Source: Moritella sp. Urea-trap-13
GTDB lineage: Bacteria > Pseudomonadota > Gammaproteobacteria > Enterobacterales > Moritellaceae
NCBI RefSeq assembly: GCF_002836355.1
Contig: NZ_PJCA01000040.1
Coordinates: forward strand, 124,001 to 188,000
Direction: 5' to 3'
DNA length: 64,000 nucleotides
A model generated the notes under the pieces. That model saw only the letters and a list, made by a program, of their open reading frames with translations. It did not search any database and was not told the DNA's origin. The translations under genes were made by a program, and so were the position numbers. Shown piece by piece: positions 11,059 through 20,581 of the stretch; position 1 is the stretch's first letter, and every line of letters begins with the position of its first letter.

Positions 11059-11710
11059 ATTAGTGCTATCAGTTCAACGAGTGCTATCAGTTCAACTAGT
11101 TATATCGGCTTTGCCGAACCGTGTTTACATGTGCGGGCATGGGTTAATTGAGCTGATGATGTCAATCTCATTAGCGGGTATTATTTTTACCGGTATGAGT
11201 CATATATACGCGGCCCATGAGGTGCAAAATACCCGAGCGGAACAATATTATCAGGTGCAGCAGGAGGCGCAGAGTATACTGACTATTATGCAGGGAGAGT
11301 TGGCTCGAGCAGGCTATAAAAGCAATATTGCTGAAGCGAATCCTTTTATCTATAGCGATGACCAAGTTTTTATTTTAAACCCCAGCAAGGATTGTATTGT
11401 CTATCGCTATGATCGTGATGAAGATGGTATTTTTAGTCATGAAAGCTTTGGTTTTCGTTTGCATCTCGGTGGGTTACAGGTGCGTAAAGGCAGTGAGGTT
11501 AGTTGCGATGGTGGTTTAGGTTGGGAAATGATTTCAGATACGGCGAGTACCGATATTATCCAATTGCAATTTACGGTTTCGCAACAGTTATATTCTCTAC
11601 CGGATCGCGTTAAGGGGGATGTCAGTATCGCGCTGAGTATTCGTCACCGTCAATATGCCGATATTGAGCTTCACTTTCTTCGTAATAGTAGTGCGAGGGC
11701 TTTTCTATGA
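11036..11710 (+). CDS. Minor type IV pilin, PilW (PpdB) type
   Basis: Second prepilin of the cluster. The start is uncertain: GTG 11036 (with GGCGGAG just before it), ATG 11045, or a GTG in the 18-bp duplication at 11063/11081. Around residue 30-35 the processing site reads YMCG-HGLIELMM, so the residue at +1 would be His instead of the usual Phe or Met, while Glu at +5 is kept. A helix of about 20 residues follows, then a PilW-like body with QGELARAGY and two later cysteines. It overlaps the upstream gene by up to 23 bases and the next by 4 (ATGA), which suggests translational coupling. Confidence 0.8.
   Translation: MLFMDLVKLVLSVQRVLSVQLVISALPNRVYMCGHGLIELMMSISLAGIIFTGMSHIYAAHEVQNTRAEQYYQVQQEAQSILTIMQGELARAGYKSNIAEANPFIYSDDQVFILNPSKDCIVYRYDRDEDGIFSHESFGFRLHLGGLQVRKGSEVSCDGGLGWEMISDTASTDIIQLQFTVSQQLYSLPDRVKGDVSIALSIRHRQYADIELHFLRNSSARAFL
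11063..11098 (+). repeat. 18-bp tandem duplication in the PilW leader
   Basis: Two copies of GTGCTATCAGTTCAACGA side by side, 17 of 18 bases identical. The unit is a multiple of three and begins with GTG, so it duplicates six codons (VLSVQR / VLSVQL) of the prepilin leader, or duplicates a possible start codon. Confidence 0.85.
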
Positions 11711-12162
11711 TGATGTTTAAGGCCGTTCGAGGCTTTGCTATGTTATCCATGACGCTAATTTTAGTTTTCCTTACCATTAGCAGCAGTTTGGCATTTGCTC
11801 ATATGCAGCAACAGCGTATTCACCGTAATCAGCTTGATCTTAATTACCTGCGAGCTAAAATTATAGCGGCCAACAAATTGGATTTGTTTTATATCGTGAT
11901 CTACGATTCTCCTGAATTACTTACTTTGCTACAGCCATGTACAAACTTAGCATTAGATAATCATCAGCGAGTCACTCCGAATGCGATGATGCAGCAATAT
12001 ATGCTGTCAGAACCATTTTATTTATGCGTTGAAAAGGCCGCTGTTTTCAACATTACCATCGCGATTACTTATAATAATACTGAGCGACTTGTAATGCAGC
12101 GTCAGCTGGTGACGACATCAATGCCTTGGACTTGGCAGCCAAGTTCTTTGTACGGTGTTTAA
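11707..12162 (+). CDS. Minor type IV pilin, PilX/YgdB type
   Basis: Third prepilin. The leader MMMFKAVRG is followed by FAMLSMTLILVFL, with Gly at -1 and Phe at +1. There is no Glu at +5, as in PilX, GspK and E. coli YgdB, which sit at the pilus tip. The single helix covers about residues 10-32. The remaining roughly 120 residues are poorly conserved and carry two cysteines. The start overlaps the PilW-like stop in an ATGA junction. ATG codons at 11707, 11710 and 11713 are all possible. Confidence 0.75.
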   Translation: MMMFKAVRGFAMLSMTLILVFLTISSSLAFAHMQQQRIHRNQLDLNYLRAKIIAANKLDLFYIVIYDSPELLTLLQPCTNLALDNHQRVTPNAMMQQYMLSEPFYLCVEKAAVFNITIAITYNNTERLVMQRQLVTTSMPWTWQPSSLYGV

Positions 12163-12600
12163 ATGCGCCGGAGACACGATACGCTACAACGAGGCGGCAG
12201 TTTACTTGAGGTGATGATCTGTTTATTTATGCTGAGTACTTCTATATTTGGTATCACAGGTTTAAAGTTAACTCAGGCTAAAATTGCATTGCAGCAATCA
12301 CAATATACCGCTGCATGGGCGCTAATGGAGTATAAGCTTAATGAGTTACGTTCTTTGGCCGACTCGAGTGCTGGATTTACGTCTTTGAGTACAAATTTGG
12401 GCGGTAATTTGAGCGCGGGAGATATTCAATATGATCAGCATGGGTTTAGTTTAACCTGGCAAGTTACAGCGCTGACAATACTTTCCACATCAAGTCTATT
12501 AAAGGAAGTGGAGGTTAAAATTAATTGGCTGGATAAAACCAATGCCGCGCAGATGATTAGTAGTAACACGATACTGAATCAGGACGTTATTGTGAGATAA
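12163..12600 (+). CDS. Minor type IV pilin, PilV/PpdC type
   Basis: Last gene of the prepilin operon, starting directly after the preceding stop. The leader MRRRHDTLQRG is followed by GSLLEVMICLFMLS, with Gly at -1 and Glu at +5, then a hydrophobic helix. The downstream sequence (SQYTAAWALMEYKLNELRSLADS) is typical of PilV. The four genes together would form the priming complex of a type IV pilus. The major pilin, ATPases and PilD are not in this window. No terminator was recognised before sstT. Confidence 0.82.
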   Translation: MRRRHDTLQRGGSLLEVMICLFMLSTSIFGITGLKLTQAKIALQQSQYTAAWALMEYKLNELRSLADSSAGFTSLSTNLGGNLSAGDIQYDQHGFSLTWQVTALTILSTSSLLKEVEVKINWLDKTNAAQMISSNTILNQDVIVR

Positions 12601-12750
12601 GAATGAAATGCATGGGCGATGCACTATAATTTGCATTAACTTGAGTATTTATCGTTATTTTGTGATGAATTGATAATATTTAATATCATTTCATCTATTT
12701 AATTTGGTATTATCCTGCCTTTATTAATGTTTATGGATATAGGACGTGAT

Positions 12751-13965
12751 ATGGGTAGTAAAGTAGCAGGGCTTCTTCAACTGAGTTTGGTTAAGCAAAT
12801 CATAATTAGTATTGTTGCGGGTATCGCGCTTGCTTATGCCGCACCAAGTATTGCTATCGAAGCAAGTTTATTTGGTGGGTTATTTGTCAGTGCGCTAAAA
12901 GCGATCGCACCTTTATTAGTATTTGTATTAGTGATCTCTGCAATTGCAAATCAAGCATCTAACACGAATGCTAATATACGTCCGATTGTGACCTTGTATT
13001 TATTAGGCACCTTTGCTGCTGCGATTGTAGCGGTCAGTTTAAGTTTTTTATTCCCAGTTCAACTTAGCTTAGTAACGGAAGCTGCAACCAATACAGCGCC
13101 GAGTAATATTACCGAAGTATTGCGTAATTTGATCTACAAGGTTGTTGATAACCCGATTAATGCCATTGTAACCAGTAACTTTATTGGTGTGTTAACTTGG
13201 GGTATTGGTTTTGGTGCGGCGTTAAAGCATTCATCACCAACAACAAAACAAGTGATCAAAGATATTGCTGATGGCGTATCGAAAATTGTACACGTAGTGA
13301 TTCGTTTTGCACCGCTCGGTATCTTTGGTTTAGTTGCATCAACATTTGCGACAGTTGGTTTCTCGGCAATGGTCAGTTATACCCATTTACTCGCGGTATT
13401 ATTAACCTCGATGGCCGTTGTTGCCTTAGTGATTAACCCAATGATTTTGTTTGTGATGTCACGTCAAAACCCATATCCGTTAATTTTCCAGTGTTTACGT
13501 GAAAGTGGTATTACTGCCTTCTTCACGCGTTCATCTGCGGCGAATATTCCTGTGAATATGGAACTGTGTAAAAAACTTAATTTACACAAAGATACTTACT
13601 CGGTATCTATCCCACTGGGCGCAACCATTAATATGGGGGGCGCAGCGATCACCATTACGGTATTAACACTGGCAGCGGTTAATACTTTGGGTATTGCGGT
13701 TGATTTACCAACGGCATTATTACTGAGCTTAATTGCGGCTATTTCTGCATGTGGTGCATCAGGTGTTGCCGGCGGTTCATTGTTGTTAATTCCATTAGCG
13801 TGTAGCTTATTTGGTATTGATAACGATATCGCTATGCAAGTTGTGGCAACGGGCTTCATTATTGGTGTGCTACAAGACTCAGCAGAAACTGCGTTAAACA
13901 GTTCAACTGATGTGGTCTTTACAGCTGCAGTGAGCCATGCCTACGAAAGAAAAACCGACGTGTAA
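12751..13965 (+). CDS. sstT: Sodium:serine/threonine symporter SstT
   Basis: Takes up serine and threonine with sodium across the inner membrane (DAACS family). I prefer the ATG at 12751 (404 residues, E. coli 414) because AGGA lies 9 bases before it; the frame is open back to ATG 12727. About eight membrane spans and re-entrant loops are visible. Family signatures are [13 protein letters not shown] (substrate loop), [17 protein letters not shown] (sodium site) and the C-terminal [17 protein letters not shown]. Sodium coupling fits a marine host. A strong terminator follows. It is close to ltaE, which acts on the same amino acids. Confidence 0.95.
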   Translation: MGSKVAGLLQLSLVKQIIISIVAGIALAYAAPSIAIEASLFGGLFVSALKAIAPLLVFVLVISAIANQASNTNANIRPIVTLYLLGTFAAAIVAVSLSFLFPVQLSLVTEAATNTAPSNITEVLRNLIYKVVDNPINAIVTSNFIGVLTWGIGFGAALKHSSPTTKQVIKDIADGVSKIVHVVIRFAPLGIFGLVASTFATVGFSAMVSYTHLLAVLLTSMAVVALVINPMILFVMSRQNPYPLIFQCLRESGITAFFTRSSAANIPVNMELCKKLNLHKDTYSVSIPLGATINMGGAAITITVLTLAAVNTLGIAVDLPTALLLSLIAAISACGASGVAGGSLLLIPLACSLFGIDNDIAMQVVATGFIIGVLQDSAETALNSSTDVVFTAAVSHAYERKTDV

Positions 13966-14304
13966 AAATAATCAACTCGTCTGACTTGTTTTAACTGATG
14001 AGTGATATAAATTAACTTGTGTAAGTCTATTTTTATAAATTAAGACGTATAAGTTAAGCAATAGGCAGGCCGTTAGCGATAACGGCCTGCTTTTTTATTG
14101 GTTAATTTTAACGCAGTATTTTGGGGTGTTTTTAAATACGTAACAATGAGTAACAAAATACGAAATTAACCTGACTCTTGTTACTCGGATGTTATACTCA
14201 TTTACAATTCGGATAACCGAAATATTAATAGATTGAAACATTAATCATCGGTGTAATATGCAAAAATAGATTTTTGTATAAAGCGTGGCAAAAGGAAGAG
14301 ACAA
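13966..14304 (+). other. 339-base gap between sstT and ltaE
   Basis: Holds the sstT terminator at 14065-14096 and an AT-rich leader for ltaE. TTCGG-ATAA-CCGAA at 14208-14221 is a short palindrome that could be an operator. I see no gene or RNA in the rest. Confidence 0.6.
14065..14096 (+). terminator. Intrinsic terminator after sstT
   Basis: A perfect 10-bp GC-rich stem (GCAGGCCGTT / AACGGCCTGC), a 6-base loop and six T residues, 100 bases past the sstT stop. Confidence 0.95.
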
Positions 14305-15315
14305 ATGTTCGACTTTAGAAGTGATACGGTCACACAACCAACGGCAGCAATGCGTAACGCGATGGCAACGGCTGTTGTGGGTGATGACGTTTATGGTGAT
14401 GATCCGACAGTAAATAAACTCGAAGAAATGGCCGCTGAACGTTATGGATTTGATGCAGCTATCTTCTGTTCGTCAGGCACCCAAGCTAACTTGTTAGCTA
14501 TCATGGCGCATTGCCAACGCGGTGATGAATATATTTGTGGTCAAAACGCCCATAATTATCGCTGGGAAGGCGGTGGTGCTGCGGTACTTGGTAGTGTACA
14601 ACCACAGCCGATTGCCAACGAAACCGACGGCAGTATTTGTCTGCAAGCGATACGTGACAATATTAAACCTGATGATGATCATCATGCAAAAACCAAGCTA
14701 TTATCATTAGAAAATACCATAGGTGGTAAAGTTTTATCCCTTGAGTATCTCGCTCAAGCTCAGGCATTAGCGTTTGAACATGGCTTACGTATTCACCTTG
14801 ATGGTGCGCGGGTGTTTAATGCGGCCGTTAAACTTAATGTTGATGCCAGCGAAATTACCCAATATTTTGATTCGGCATCAATTTGTTTATCGAAAGGACT
14901 TGCTGCACCAGTTGGTTCATTATTACTTGGTTCTGAGTCGTTGATCCGTAGTGCTAGACGCTGGCGTAAAATGCTCGGCGGCGGTATGCGTCAAGCGGGT
15001 ATTTTAGCGGCGGCAGGTATTTTGGCGCTCGATGAGCAAGTTGAAAAACTGAGCGTTGATCATGACAATACGCAATACTTGGCACAACAATTACAGACGC
15101 TATCTGAATTCACTTTTGATTTAGACAGTGTCCAAACCAATATGATTTTTACCCAATACACAGGTAAAGATGGCAAAGCATTAGCCGCTTATTTACGTAC
15201 TAAAGGTATTATTATTAGTGCGAGTAATGCGATCCGTTTTGTCGTTCATCAAGATATTACCGTCGACGCAATCGACTTATTAATTGCAGAAATCAAACAT
15301 TTTCATTCACTGTAA
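14305..15315 (+). CDS. ltaE: Low-specificity L-threonine aldolase
   Basis: PLP enzyme that splits L-threonine or allo-threonine to glycine and acetaldehyde. The 336 residues compare with 333 in E. coli. The N-terminus FDFRSDTVTQPTAAMRNAM is the family signature. The PLP lysine lies in SICLSKGLAAPVGS (about residue 197), and HLDGARVFNA carries the Asp that pairs with the PLP nitrogen. A purine-rich ribosome site (GGAAGAG) precedes the ATG. Together with kbl-tdh further on, it gives two routes from threonine to glycine. Confidence 0.95.
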   Translation: MFDFRSDTVTQPTAAMRNAMATAVVGDDVYGDDPTVNKLEEMAAERYGFDAAIFCSSGTQANLLAIMAHCQRGDEYICGQNAHNYRWEGGGAAVLGSVQPQPIANETDGSICLQAIRDNIKPDDDHHAKTKLLSLENTIGGKVLSLEYLAQAQALAFEHGLRIHLDGARVFNAAVKLNVDASEITQYFDSASICLSKGLAAPVGSLLLGSESLIRSARRWRKMLGGGMRQAGILAAAGILALDEQVEKLSVDHDNTQYLAQQLQTLSEFTFDLDSVQTNMIFTQYTGKDGKALAAYLRTKGIIISASNAIRFVVHQDITVDAIDLLIAEIKHFHSL

Positions 15316-15388
15316 AGTGAAGCTTTATTTTGTATAAATAAGGTGGATAAAATATAATTATAATAATAAAAGTAGTGCCGGAGTTAGC

Positions 15389-15838
15389 ATGACAGATAAA
15401 ACAGCAGTAGAAAATAACCAGAAAGCGTCATCAGACAAATCAAGGATCCCAACGGGCAGTTTGATTTTACGTACGTTAGCAATGCCTGCTGATACCAATG
15501 CCAATGGTGATATTTTTGGTGGTTGGATCATGTCGCAAATGGATATCGCTGGCGGTATTTTAGCGAAAGAGATCGCGCAGGGCAGAGTGGCCACTATTTC
15601 GGTAGATGGCATGACATTTCACCAACCTGTTACTGTGGGTGATGTGGTTTGTTGCTATGGTACATGTTCACGCATTGGTAATTCATCAATGACGATTAAG
15701 TTAGAAATTTGGGTTAAGCCCGTGATCAACGCTCCTAAATTTAACTTCCGTTATATCGTTACCGAAGCGACATTCACCTATGTCGCAATTGATGATAATG
15801 GTAAGTCACGTCGTATTGAGCGTACCTGTGAAGTCTAA
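15389..15838 (+). CDS. yciA: Acyl-CoA thioesterase, YciA type (hotdog fold)
   Basis: Hydrolyses acyl-CoA thioesters in the cytoplasm. The 149 residues have a polar N-terminal tail of about 20 and then the YciA core: LRTLAMPADTNANGDIFGGW (catalytic Asp in the NGDIFGGW motif), MDIAGGILA, and VDGMTFHQPVTVGDVV. E. coli YciA is 132 residues, so the tail is slightly longer here. GGAG lies about 9 bases before the ATG. The gene follows ltaE closely (73 bases) but has no obvious functional link. Confidence 0.9.
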   Translation: MTDKTAVENNQKASSDKSRIPTGSLILRTLAMPADTNANGDIFGGWIMSQMDIAGGILAKEIAQGRVATISVDGMTFHQPVTVGDVVCCYGTCSRIGNSSMTIKLEIWVKPVINAPKFNFRYIVTEATFTYVAIDDNGKSRRIERTCEV

Positions 15839-15921
15839 GTAGTGTTGTTGGTGACTTTTATGTCGACTTTGTTGATGTGAAATCACCGCTTCCATTGCGT
15901 TATTTATCGCAGATTCAATAA

Positions 15922-15957
15922 AATGTAGCGCGAATAATATTTTTATTCAGCTACATT
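15922..15957 (+). terminator. Stem-loop after yciA
   Basis: AATGTAGC pairs with GCTACATT and GAATAA with TTATTC inside. It is followed by a CTTCTCTTC-like pyrimidine tract instead of a pure T run. This is a probable but imperfect terminator. Confidence 0.5.
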
Positions 15958-16087
15958 CTTCTCTTCATCTTCTTTGTCTTTGTCGTTGTCCTGTCCTGAT
16001 AAGTATCTAACTTTTGGTCGTTTAATATTATTTTTTAGTGTTATATATTCTAAGTAAACTTTTAAAAATAGCGGTTAAATCACATTG

Positions 16088-16100
16088 ACTGGTCTGACCT
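16088..16100 (+). promoter_or_regulatory. FadR-type operator-like palindrome
   Basis: ACTGGTCTGACCT contains the perfect palindrome GGTC-T-GACC and matches the core of the FadR consensus (TGGTCNGACCA) at all but the last base. It is about 220 bases upstream of the sigma-factor start. FadR binds such sites and is released by long-chain acyl-CoA. It is a single short site, so it is suggestive only. Confidence 0.4.
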
Positions 16101-16322
16101 TACTTGGTTTTATCTGTTTTTGTTACTAACCTAAGAATGTTGCTGTTTTTTTTAATATTTCGTTAAGAACACCTTTCTAAAATTGAATTCCCGACTAACC
16201 TTATTTCTACTGAATTATATTTTGATTAAAATTTGTTTCTAGTTAGTTTTATAGTTGTTGCTAGGTATGTTTAATTTTAAGCGTGGTTTCATGTGGAGAG
16301 ACTCGCTTAGGGAGATAGAAAA

Positions 16323-17177
16323 ATGGAATTATCTAACGAGTCGAATGCACTAGACGTATATATGTATCAAGTAAACCAAAGCAGTAAGTTATTAACTAAA
16401 GAGGAAGAGTACGAAACCGCGTTAGCTTCTAATGACGGTGACGTCAAAGCTCGACAACGTATGATCCAATCTAACTTACGTTTAGTGATTAATATTGCCA
16501 AACGTTATCAACATACTTCACTGCCGCTCGTCGATATTATCCAGGAAGGGAACACTGGGTTGATCCATGCGGTCGAAAAATTTGATGCCACTAAAGGCTT
16601 TCGTTTCTCTACGTATGCAGTTTGGTGGATCAAGAATAATATCGAACGCTTTATTATGAATCAATCACGCACTATTCGCGTGCCAATTCATATTGGTAAA
16701 GTATATAAACGTATTTTAAAAACCGCACGTGAACAAGAATTAGACTTGCAGTGTACCCATGATGTGATGGCATTGGCAGAATTTCTGGAAATGCAGTACC
16801 AACAAGTTAACGAAGTGTTATCCTATTATTTCAATGAAGCAAGTTTAGATAAAACAATCGTCACGGATCGTGATTCGAGTACGGCTTTGGTTGATATGTT
16901 AGAAGATTATTCTATTTGTAAACCAAACGATGAACTCGAAGATGCAGATACATTATGCTATTTGAATGAAGTATTAGGCCATTTATCTGAACGTGATAGA
17001 AAAATCATTGAATTAAGATTTGGGTTAGGTGAAGAAGATCCACTGACTCTGCATGTTATCGGCGAACGTCTATCTATGTCTAGAGAACGAATTCGCCAAA
17101 TAATTAATTTAAGTTTACAGAAAATTCAGCCTGAGTTGCTGCAAAATACAGTACAAAAACAAGATTATCTCAATTAA
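16323..17177 (+). CDS. RpoS-like (group 2) sigma-70 factor
   Basis: Alternative sigma factor that directs RNA polymerase to a subset of promoters. The 284 residues lack sigma region 1.1 and are shorter than E. coli RpoS (330). Region 1.2/2.1 starts ALDVYMYQVNQSSKLLTKEEE. Regions 2.2-2.4 are well kept (NLRLVINIAKRY, GLIHAVEKFDATKGFRFSTYAVWWI, NQSRTIRVPIHI). Region 3 is more divergent, and region 4 has LSERDRKIIELRFGL and the HTH RLSMSRERIRQI. Divergence from RpoS, with Lys-Asn-Asn in place of Arg-Gln-Thr after WWI, suggests a paralogue akin to the extra RpoS-like factors of vibrios (RpoQ, RpoX). AGGGAG precedes the ATG. The long leader suggests heavy regulation. Confidence 0.85.
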   Translation: MELSNESNALDVYMYQVNQSSKLLTKEEEYETALASNDGDVKARQRMIQSNLRLVINIAKRYQHTSLPLVDIIQEGNTGLIHAVEKFDATKGFRFSTYAVWWIKNNIERFIMNQSRTIRVPIHIGKVYKRILKTAREQELDLQCTHDVMALAEFLEMQYQQVNEVLSYYFNEASLDKTIVTDRDSSTALVDMLEDYSICKPNDELEDADTLCYLNEVLGHLSERDRKIIELRFGLGEEDPLTLHVIGERLSMSRERIRQIINLSLQKIQPELLQNTVQKQDYLN

Positions 17178-17366
17178 ATAATCGTCCTCAGTGCTCGCTA
17201 ATTTTCTGTATATGTAAAAAGGAATATATTTTCAGCTATTATCGTTATCTTTAGTTTTTTTCTTTAGATTATGATAGCTTAGCCGAGTATATTCCTTCGT
17301 CATTTTAGCCCGTCCAGTAGTTACGACCGGTAGCATACTGCACTCTTTCATATATATGAGATATCA

Positions 17367-19055
17367 ATGAGCACCACAAACCGTCCTCTGTATTTACCCT
17401 ACGCTGGCTCTGCATTATTAGAAACACCTTTATTAAATAAAGGCAGTGGTTTTAGTGCTATTGAGCGTCATAGTTTTAACCTTACGGGATTAATCCCGCC
17501 GATGGTTGAATCTATCCAAGAACAATCTGAACGTGCATATAAGCAATTTTCTGGATTTGAAAGTGCGATGGATAAACACGTTTATTTACGTAATATCCAA
17601 GATACTAACGAAACATTGTTTTACCGTTTAGTGGATAATCATCTTGAAGAGATGATGCCAATTATTTATACCCCTACGGTTGGTGCTGCTTGTCAGCAAT
17701 TCTCAAATATCTACCGTCGTGCTCGCGGTTTATTTATCTCTTACCCTGAACGTGAAAATATCGATGATATTCTACATAATGTAAATAAGCAGAATGTAAA
17801 AGTCATCGTAGTAACGGATGGTGAGCGTATTCTTGGTTTAGGTGACCAAGGTATCGGTGGTATGGGTATCCCAATTGGTAAACTGTCACTTTATACTTCG
17901 TGTGGTGGTATTAGCCCGGCGAACTGTTTACCTATCGTATTAGATGTTGGTACTAATAACGAAAAGCTGCTGCAAGACCCTATGTATATGGGTTGGCGTA
18001 AGCCGCGTATTGACCAAGATAAATATAATGAATTTTTAGATTTGTTTATTGACGCAGTAAAACGTCGCTGGCCAAACGTATTGTTACAGTTTGAAGATTT
18101 CGCTCAACAAAATGCCATGCCGTTATTACAACGCTATAAAGATAAGATTTGTTGTTTTAATGATGATATCCAAGGTACTGCAGCGGTTACTCTTGGTAGC
18201 CTAATGGCTGCTTGTCGCGCAGCAAAAACTAAGTTAAGTGAACAAAAAGTCACTTTCTTAGGTGCGGGTTCTGCAGGTTGTGGTATTGCCGAACAAATTG
18301 TTGCGCAGATGAAATCTGAAGGTTTATCTGATAGCCAAGCGCGTGCTCGGGTATTTATGGTTGACCGTTTTGGTGTGCTCACTGACAAAATGCCAAACTT
18401 ATTAGATTTCCAACAGAAGCTCGTACAACATCAAGGTTTACGTGATGAGTGGAATATCGATAGCGATGTGATTTCATTACTTGATGTAATGGTACATGCA
18501 AAACCGTCTATTCTTATTGGTGTATCAGGACAGCCAGGTTTATTCACTGAGCAAGTAATTAAAGCGATGGCCGCGAATACTGAACGCCCGATTGTATTCC
18601 CGTTAAGTAACCCAACTTCGCGTGTTGAAGCAACACCACAAGATATTATTCGTTGGACCGAAGGTCGTGCACTTGTAGCCACTGGTAGCCCGTTCCCACC
18701 AGTGAGCTATGGTGATGAGTTGATCACTATCGCCCAATGTAATAATAGCTACATCTTCCCCGGTATTGGTCTAGGCGTACTTGCAGCAGAAGCAACACGT
18801 GTAACCAATGCAATGTTGATGGCAGCAAGTCGTGCATTAGCTGATTGTTCGCCGTTAGGTCGTGATGGACAAGGTCCATTGTTACCGTCATTAACGGATA
18901 TTCATTCAGTTAGTAAAGAGATTGCTTTTTGGGTTGCAAAAACAGCACAACTACAAGGTGTGGCACTGCAAACATCAGATGATGTGATCCGCAAAAATAT
19001 TGAAAAGAATTTTTGGTTGGCAGAATATCGTGATTACAAGCGCGTTGCTAACTAG
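17367..19055 (+). CDS. maeA: NAD-dependent malic enzyme (oxaloacetate-decarboxylating)
   Basis: Converts malate to pyruvate and CO2 with NAD. The 562 residues compare with 565 in E. coli MaeA (SfcA). Visible are the malic N-terminal domain (FTGFE-like [16 protein letters not shown]), [15 protein letters not shown] with the catalytic region near residue 155, [21 protein letters not shown] for metal binding, and the NAD-binding motif [14 protein letters not shown] near residue 300. [13 protein letters not shown] is the C-terminal signature. Length and motifs favour the NAD type over the larger NADP-dependent MaeB. A terminator follows. Confidence 0.94.
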   Translation: MSTTNRPLYLPYAGSALLETPLLNKGSGFSAIERHSFNLTGLIPPMVESIQEQSERAYKQFSGFESAMDKHVYLRNIQDTNETLFYRLVDNHLEEMMPIIYTPTVGAACQQFSNIYRRARGLFISYPERENIDDILHNVNKQNVKVIVVTDGERILGLGDQGIGGMGIPIGKLSLYTSCGGISPANCLPIVLDVGTNNEKLLQDPMYMGWRKPRIDQDKYNEFLDLFIDAVKRRWPNVLLQFEDFAQQNAMPLLQRYKDKICCFNDDIQGTAAVTLGSLMAACRAAKTKLSEQKVTFLGAGSAGCGIAEQIVAQMKSEGLSDSQARARVFMVDRFGVLTDKMPNLLDFQQKLVQHQGLRDEWNIDSDVISLLDVMVHAKPSILIGVSGQPGLFTEQVIKAMAANTERPIVFPLSNPTSRVEATPQDIIRWTEGRALVATGSPFPPVSYGDELITIAQCNNSYIFPGIGLGVLAAEATRVTNAMLMAASRALADCSPLGRDGQGPLLPSLTDIHSVSKEIAFWVAKTAQLQGVALQTSDDVIRKNIEKNFWLAEYRDYKRVAN

Positions 19056-19106
19056 TTAATACTCCTGAATAAATAATTCATACAGGTGTTCTCTCCTGAT
19101 GTTCAA

Positions 19107-19135
19107 AAAAACCAGCTACTTTAGCTGGTTTTTTT
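19107..19135 (+). terminator. Intrinsic terminator after maeA
   Basis: AACCAGCT pairs with AGCTGGTT, flanked by an A run and a T run. Confidence 0.93.
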
Positions 19136-19295
19136 ATTGTTTTTATTGAGTATATGTTGCAATAAGTGGTGCTGAGTAACAATTTTGCAAAAAATACTTA
19201 CCTATTGGACATATAATTCTGGCTTGACCAGCTATGTTTAGTAGAATGCGTGGCGTTTCCCTATCAAATTGAAATTAACCTTAGGAGTTGGCCGG

Positions 19296-20486
19296 ATGAC
19301 CACATCATTTTATTCGCAAATTCAATCTCAGCTAGAACAAACTAAAGCTGATGGCCTTTATAAAAACGAGCGAGTGATTACTTCTGCCCAAAATGCCAAC
19401 ATTCAAGTGGCCGGTAATGAAGTCGTTAACTTTTGTGCGAATAACTACTTAGGTTTAGCTAACCATGCTGATCTTATTGCAGCGGCACAAGCAGGTTTAG
19501 ATAGCCACGGTTTTGGTATGGCGTCAGTACGCTTTATCTGTGGTACACAGGACAAACATAAAGAATTAGAAAGCAAAATCAGTACTTTCCTTGGTATGGA
19601 AGATACTATTTTGTATACCTCTTGTTTTGATGCAAATACAGGTTTGTTTGAAACAATATTAGGTGCAGAAGACGCGATTATTTCCGACGAACTAAACCAC
19701 GCATCAATCATTGATGGTGTGCGTCTATGTAAAGCAAAACGCTTCCGTTACAAAAATAACGACATGGCATCATTAGAAGAACAGCTTATTGCTGCAGATG
19801 CGGCTGGTGTACGTCACAAGTTAATCGCCACTGACGGTGTATTCTCAATGGATGGCGTGATCGCTAATTTAGAAGGCGTTTGTGATCTTGCAGACAAATA
19901 CAATGCCATGGTTATGGTTGATGATTCTCACGCTGTGGGTTTTGTTGGCGAAGGCGGTCGTGGTACTCCTGAACATTGCGGCGTAATGGATCGTGTTGAT
20001 ATCATCACTGGTACATTAGGTAAAGCACTGGGCGGTGCATCAGGCGGTTACACATCGGCTAAAAAAGAAGTCGTTGATTGGTTACGTCAGCGTTCACGTC
20101 CATACTTATTCTCAAACTCTGTTGCACCAGCGATTGTTGCAGCATCAATTCGCGTTATCGAAATGATGGAAGATGGTCATGAGTTACGTGCAAAAGTTAA
20201 AGCAAATGCAGAACATTTCCGCCGTGAAATGAGTGCAGCAGGCTTTACGCTTGCAGGTGCTGATCATGCGATCGTACCGGTAATGATCGGCGATGCAGCA
20301 CTTGCAGCTGAAATGTCTGAGCGTTTATTAGCAGAAGGCATCTACGTAATCGGTTTCTCTTTCCCTGTGGTACCACATGGTAAAGCCCGTATTCGTACAC
20401 AAATGTCAGCAGCGCACAGCATAGAACAAATTGATATTGCCATTGCCGCGTTTACCCGTATCGGTAAAGACCTTGGTATTATCTAA
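19296..20486 (+). CDS. kbl: Glycine C-acetyltransferase (2-amino-3-ketobutyrate CoA ligase)
   Basis: PLP enzyme that cleaves 2-amino-3-oxobutyrate with CoA to glycine and acetyl-CoA, second step of threonine breakdown. The ATG at 19296 has TAGGAG 8 bases before it and gives 396 residues (E. coli 398); the frame is open back to 19269. Family motifs are [49 protein letters not shown] and the PLP lysine in [15 protein letters not shown] (about residue 243). tdh follows 95 bases later on the same strand, so they form an operon as in E. coli. Confidence 0.97.
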   Translation: MTTSFYSQIQSQLEQTKADGLYKNERVITSAQNANIQVAGNEVVNFCANNYLGLANHADLIAAAQAGLDSHGFGMASVRFICGTQDKHKELESKISTFLGMEDTILYTSCFDANTGLFETILGAEDAIISDELNHASIIDGVRLCKAKRFRYKNNDMASLEEQLIAADAAGVRHKLIATDGVFSMDGVIANLEGVCDLADKYNAMVMVDDSHAVGFVGEGGRGTPEHCGVMDRVDIITGTLGKALGGASGGYTSAKKEVVDWLRQRSRPYLFSNSVAPAIVAASIRVIEMMEDGHELRAKVKANAEHFRREMSAAGFTLAGADHAIVPVMIGDAALAAEMSERLLAEGIYVIGFSFPVVPHGKARIRTQMSAAHSIEQIDIAIAAFTRIGKDLGII

Positions 20487-20581
20487 ATAGACAATTAGTT
20501 AAGCTTCGAAGTAGTTCTTATCTACGACTTAGAGTCTAAGTGGCGAAGCTTAATATCATCGAGACAAGTGGATTTAAGAAA

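Larger units (their letters stand above)
15839..16322 (+). other. 484-base leader before the sigma-factor gene
   Basis: Unusually long and AT-rich. It contains a stem-loop at 15922-15957 (possible yciA terminator), a pyrimidine tract at about 15957-15995, a FadR-type palindrome at 16088-16100, and a T-rich stretch up to the start codon. I find no complete gene. A minus-strand frame across 15949-16080 would encode a Lys/Asp/Glu-rich tail but has no start codon. Confidence 0.6.

Noticed and set aside
20540-20581. 14-residue N-terminal extension of Tdh
   Set aside because: Starting at 20582 gives exactly the family length and the conserved MKALAKL start.
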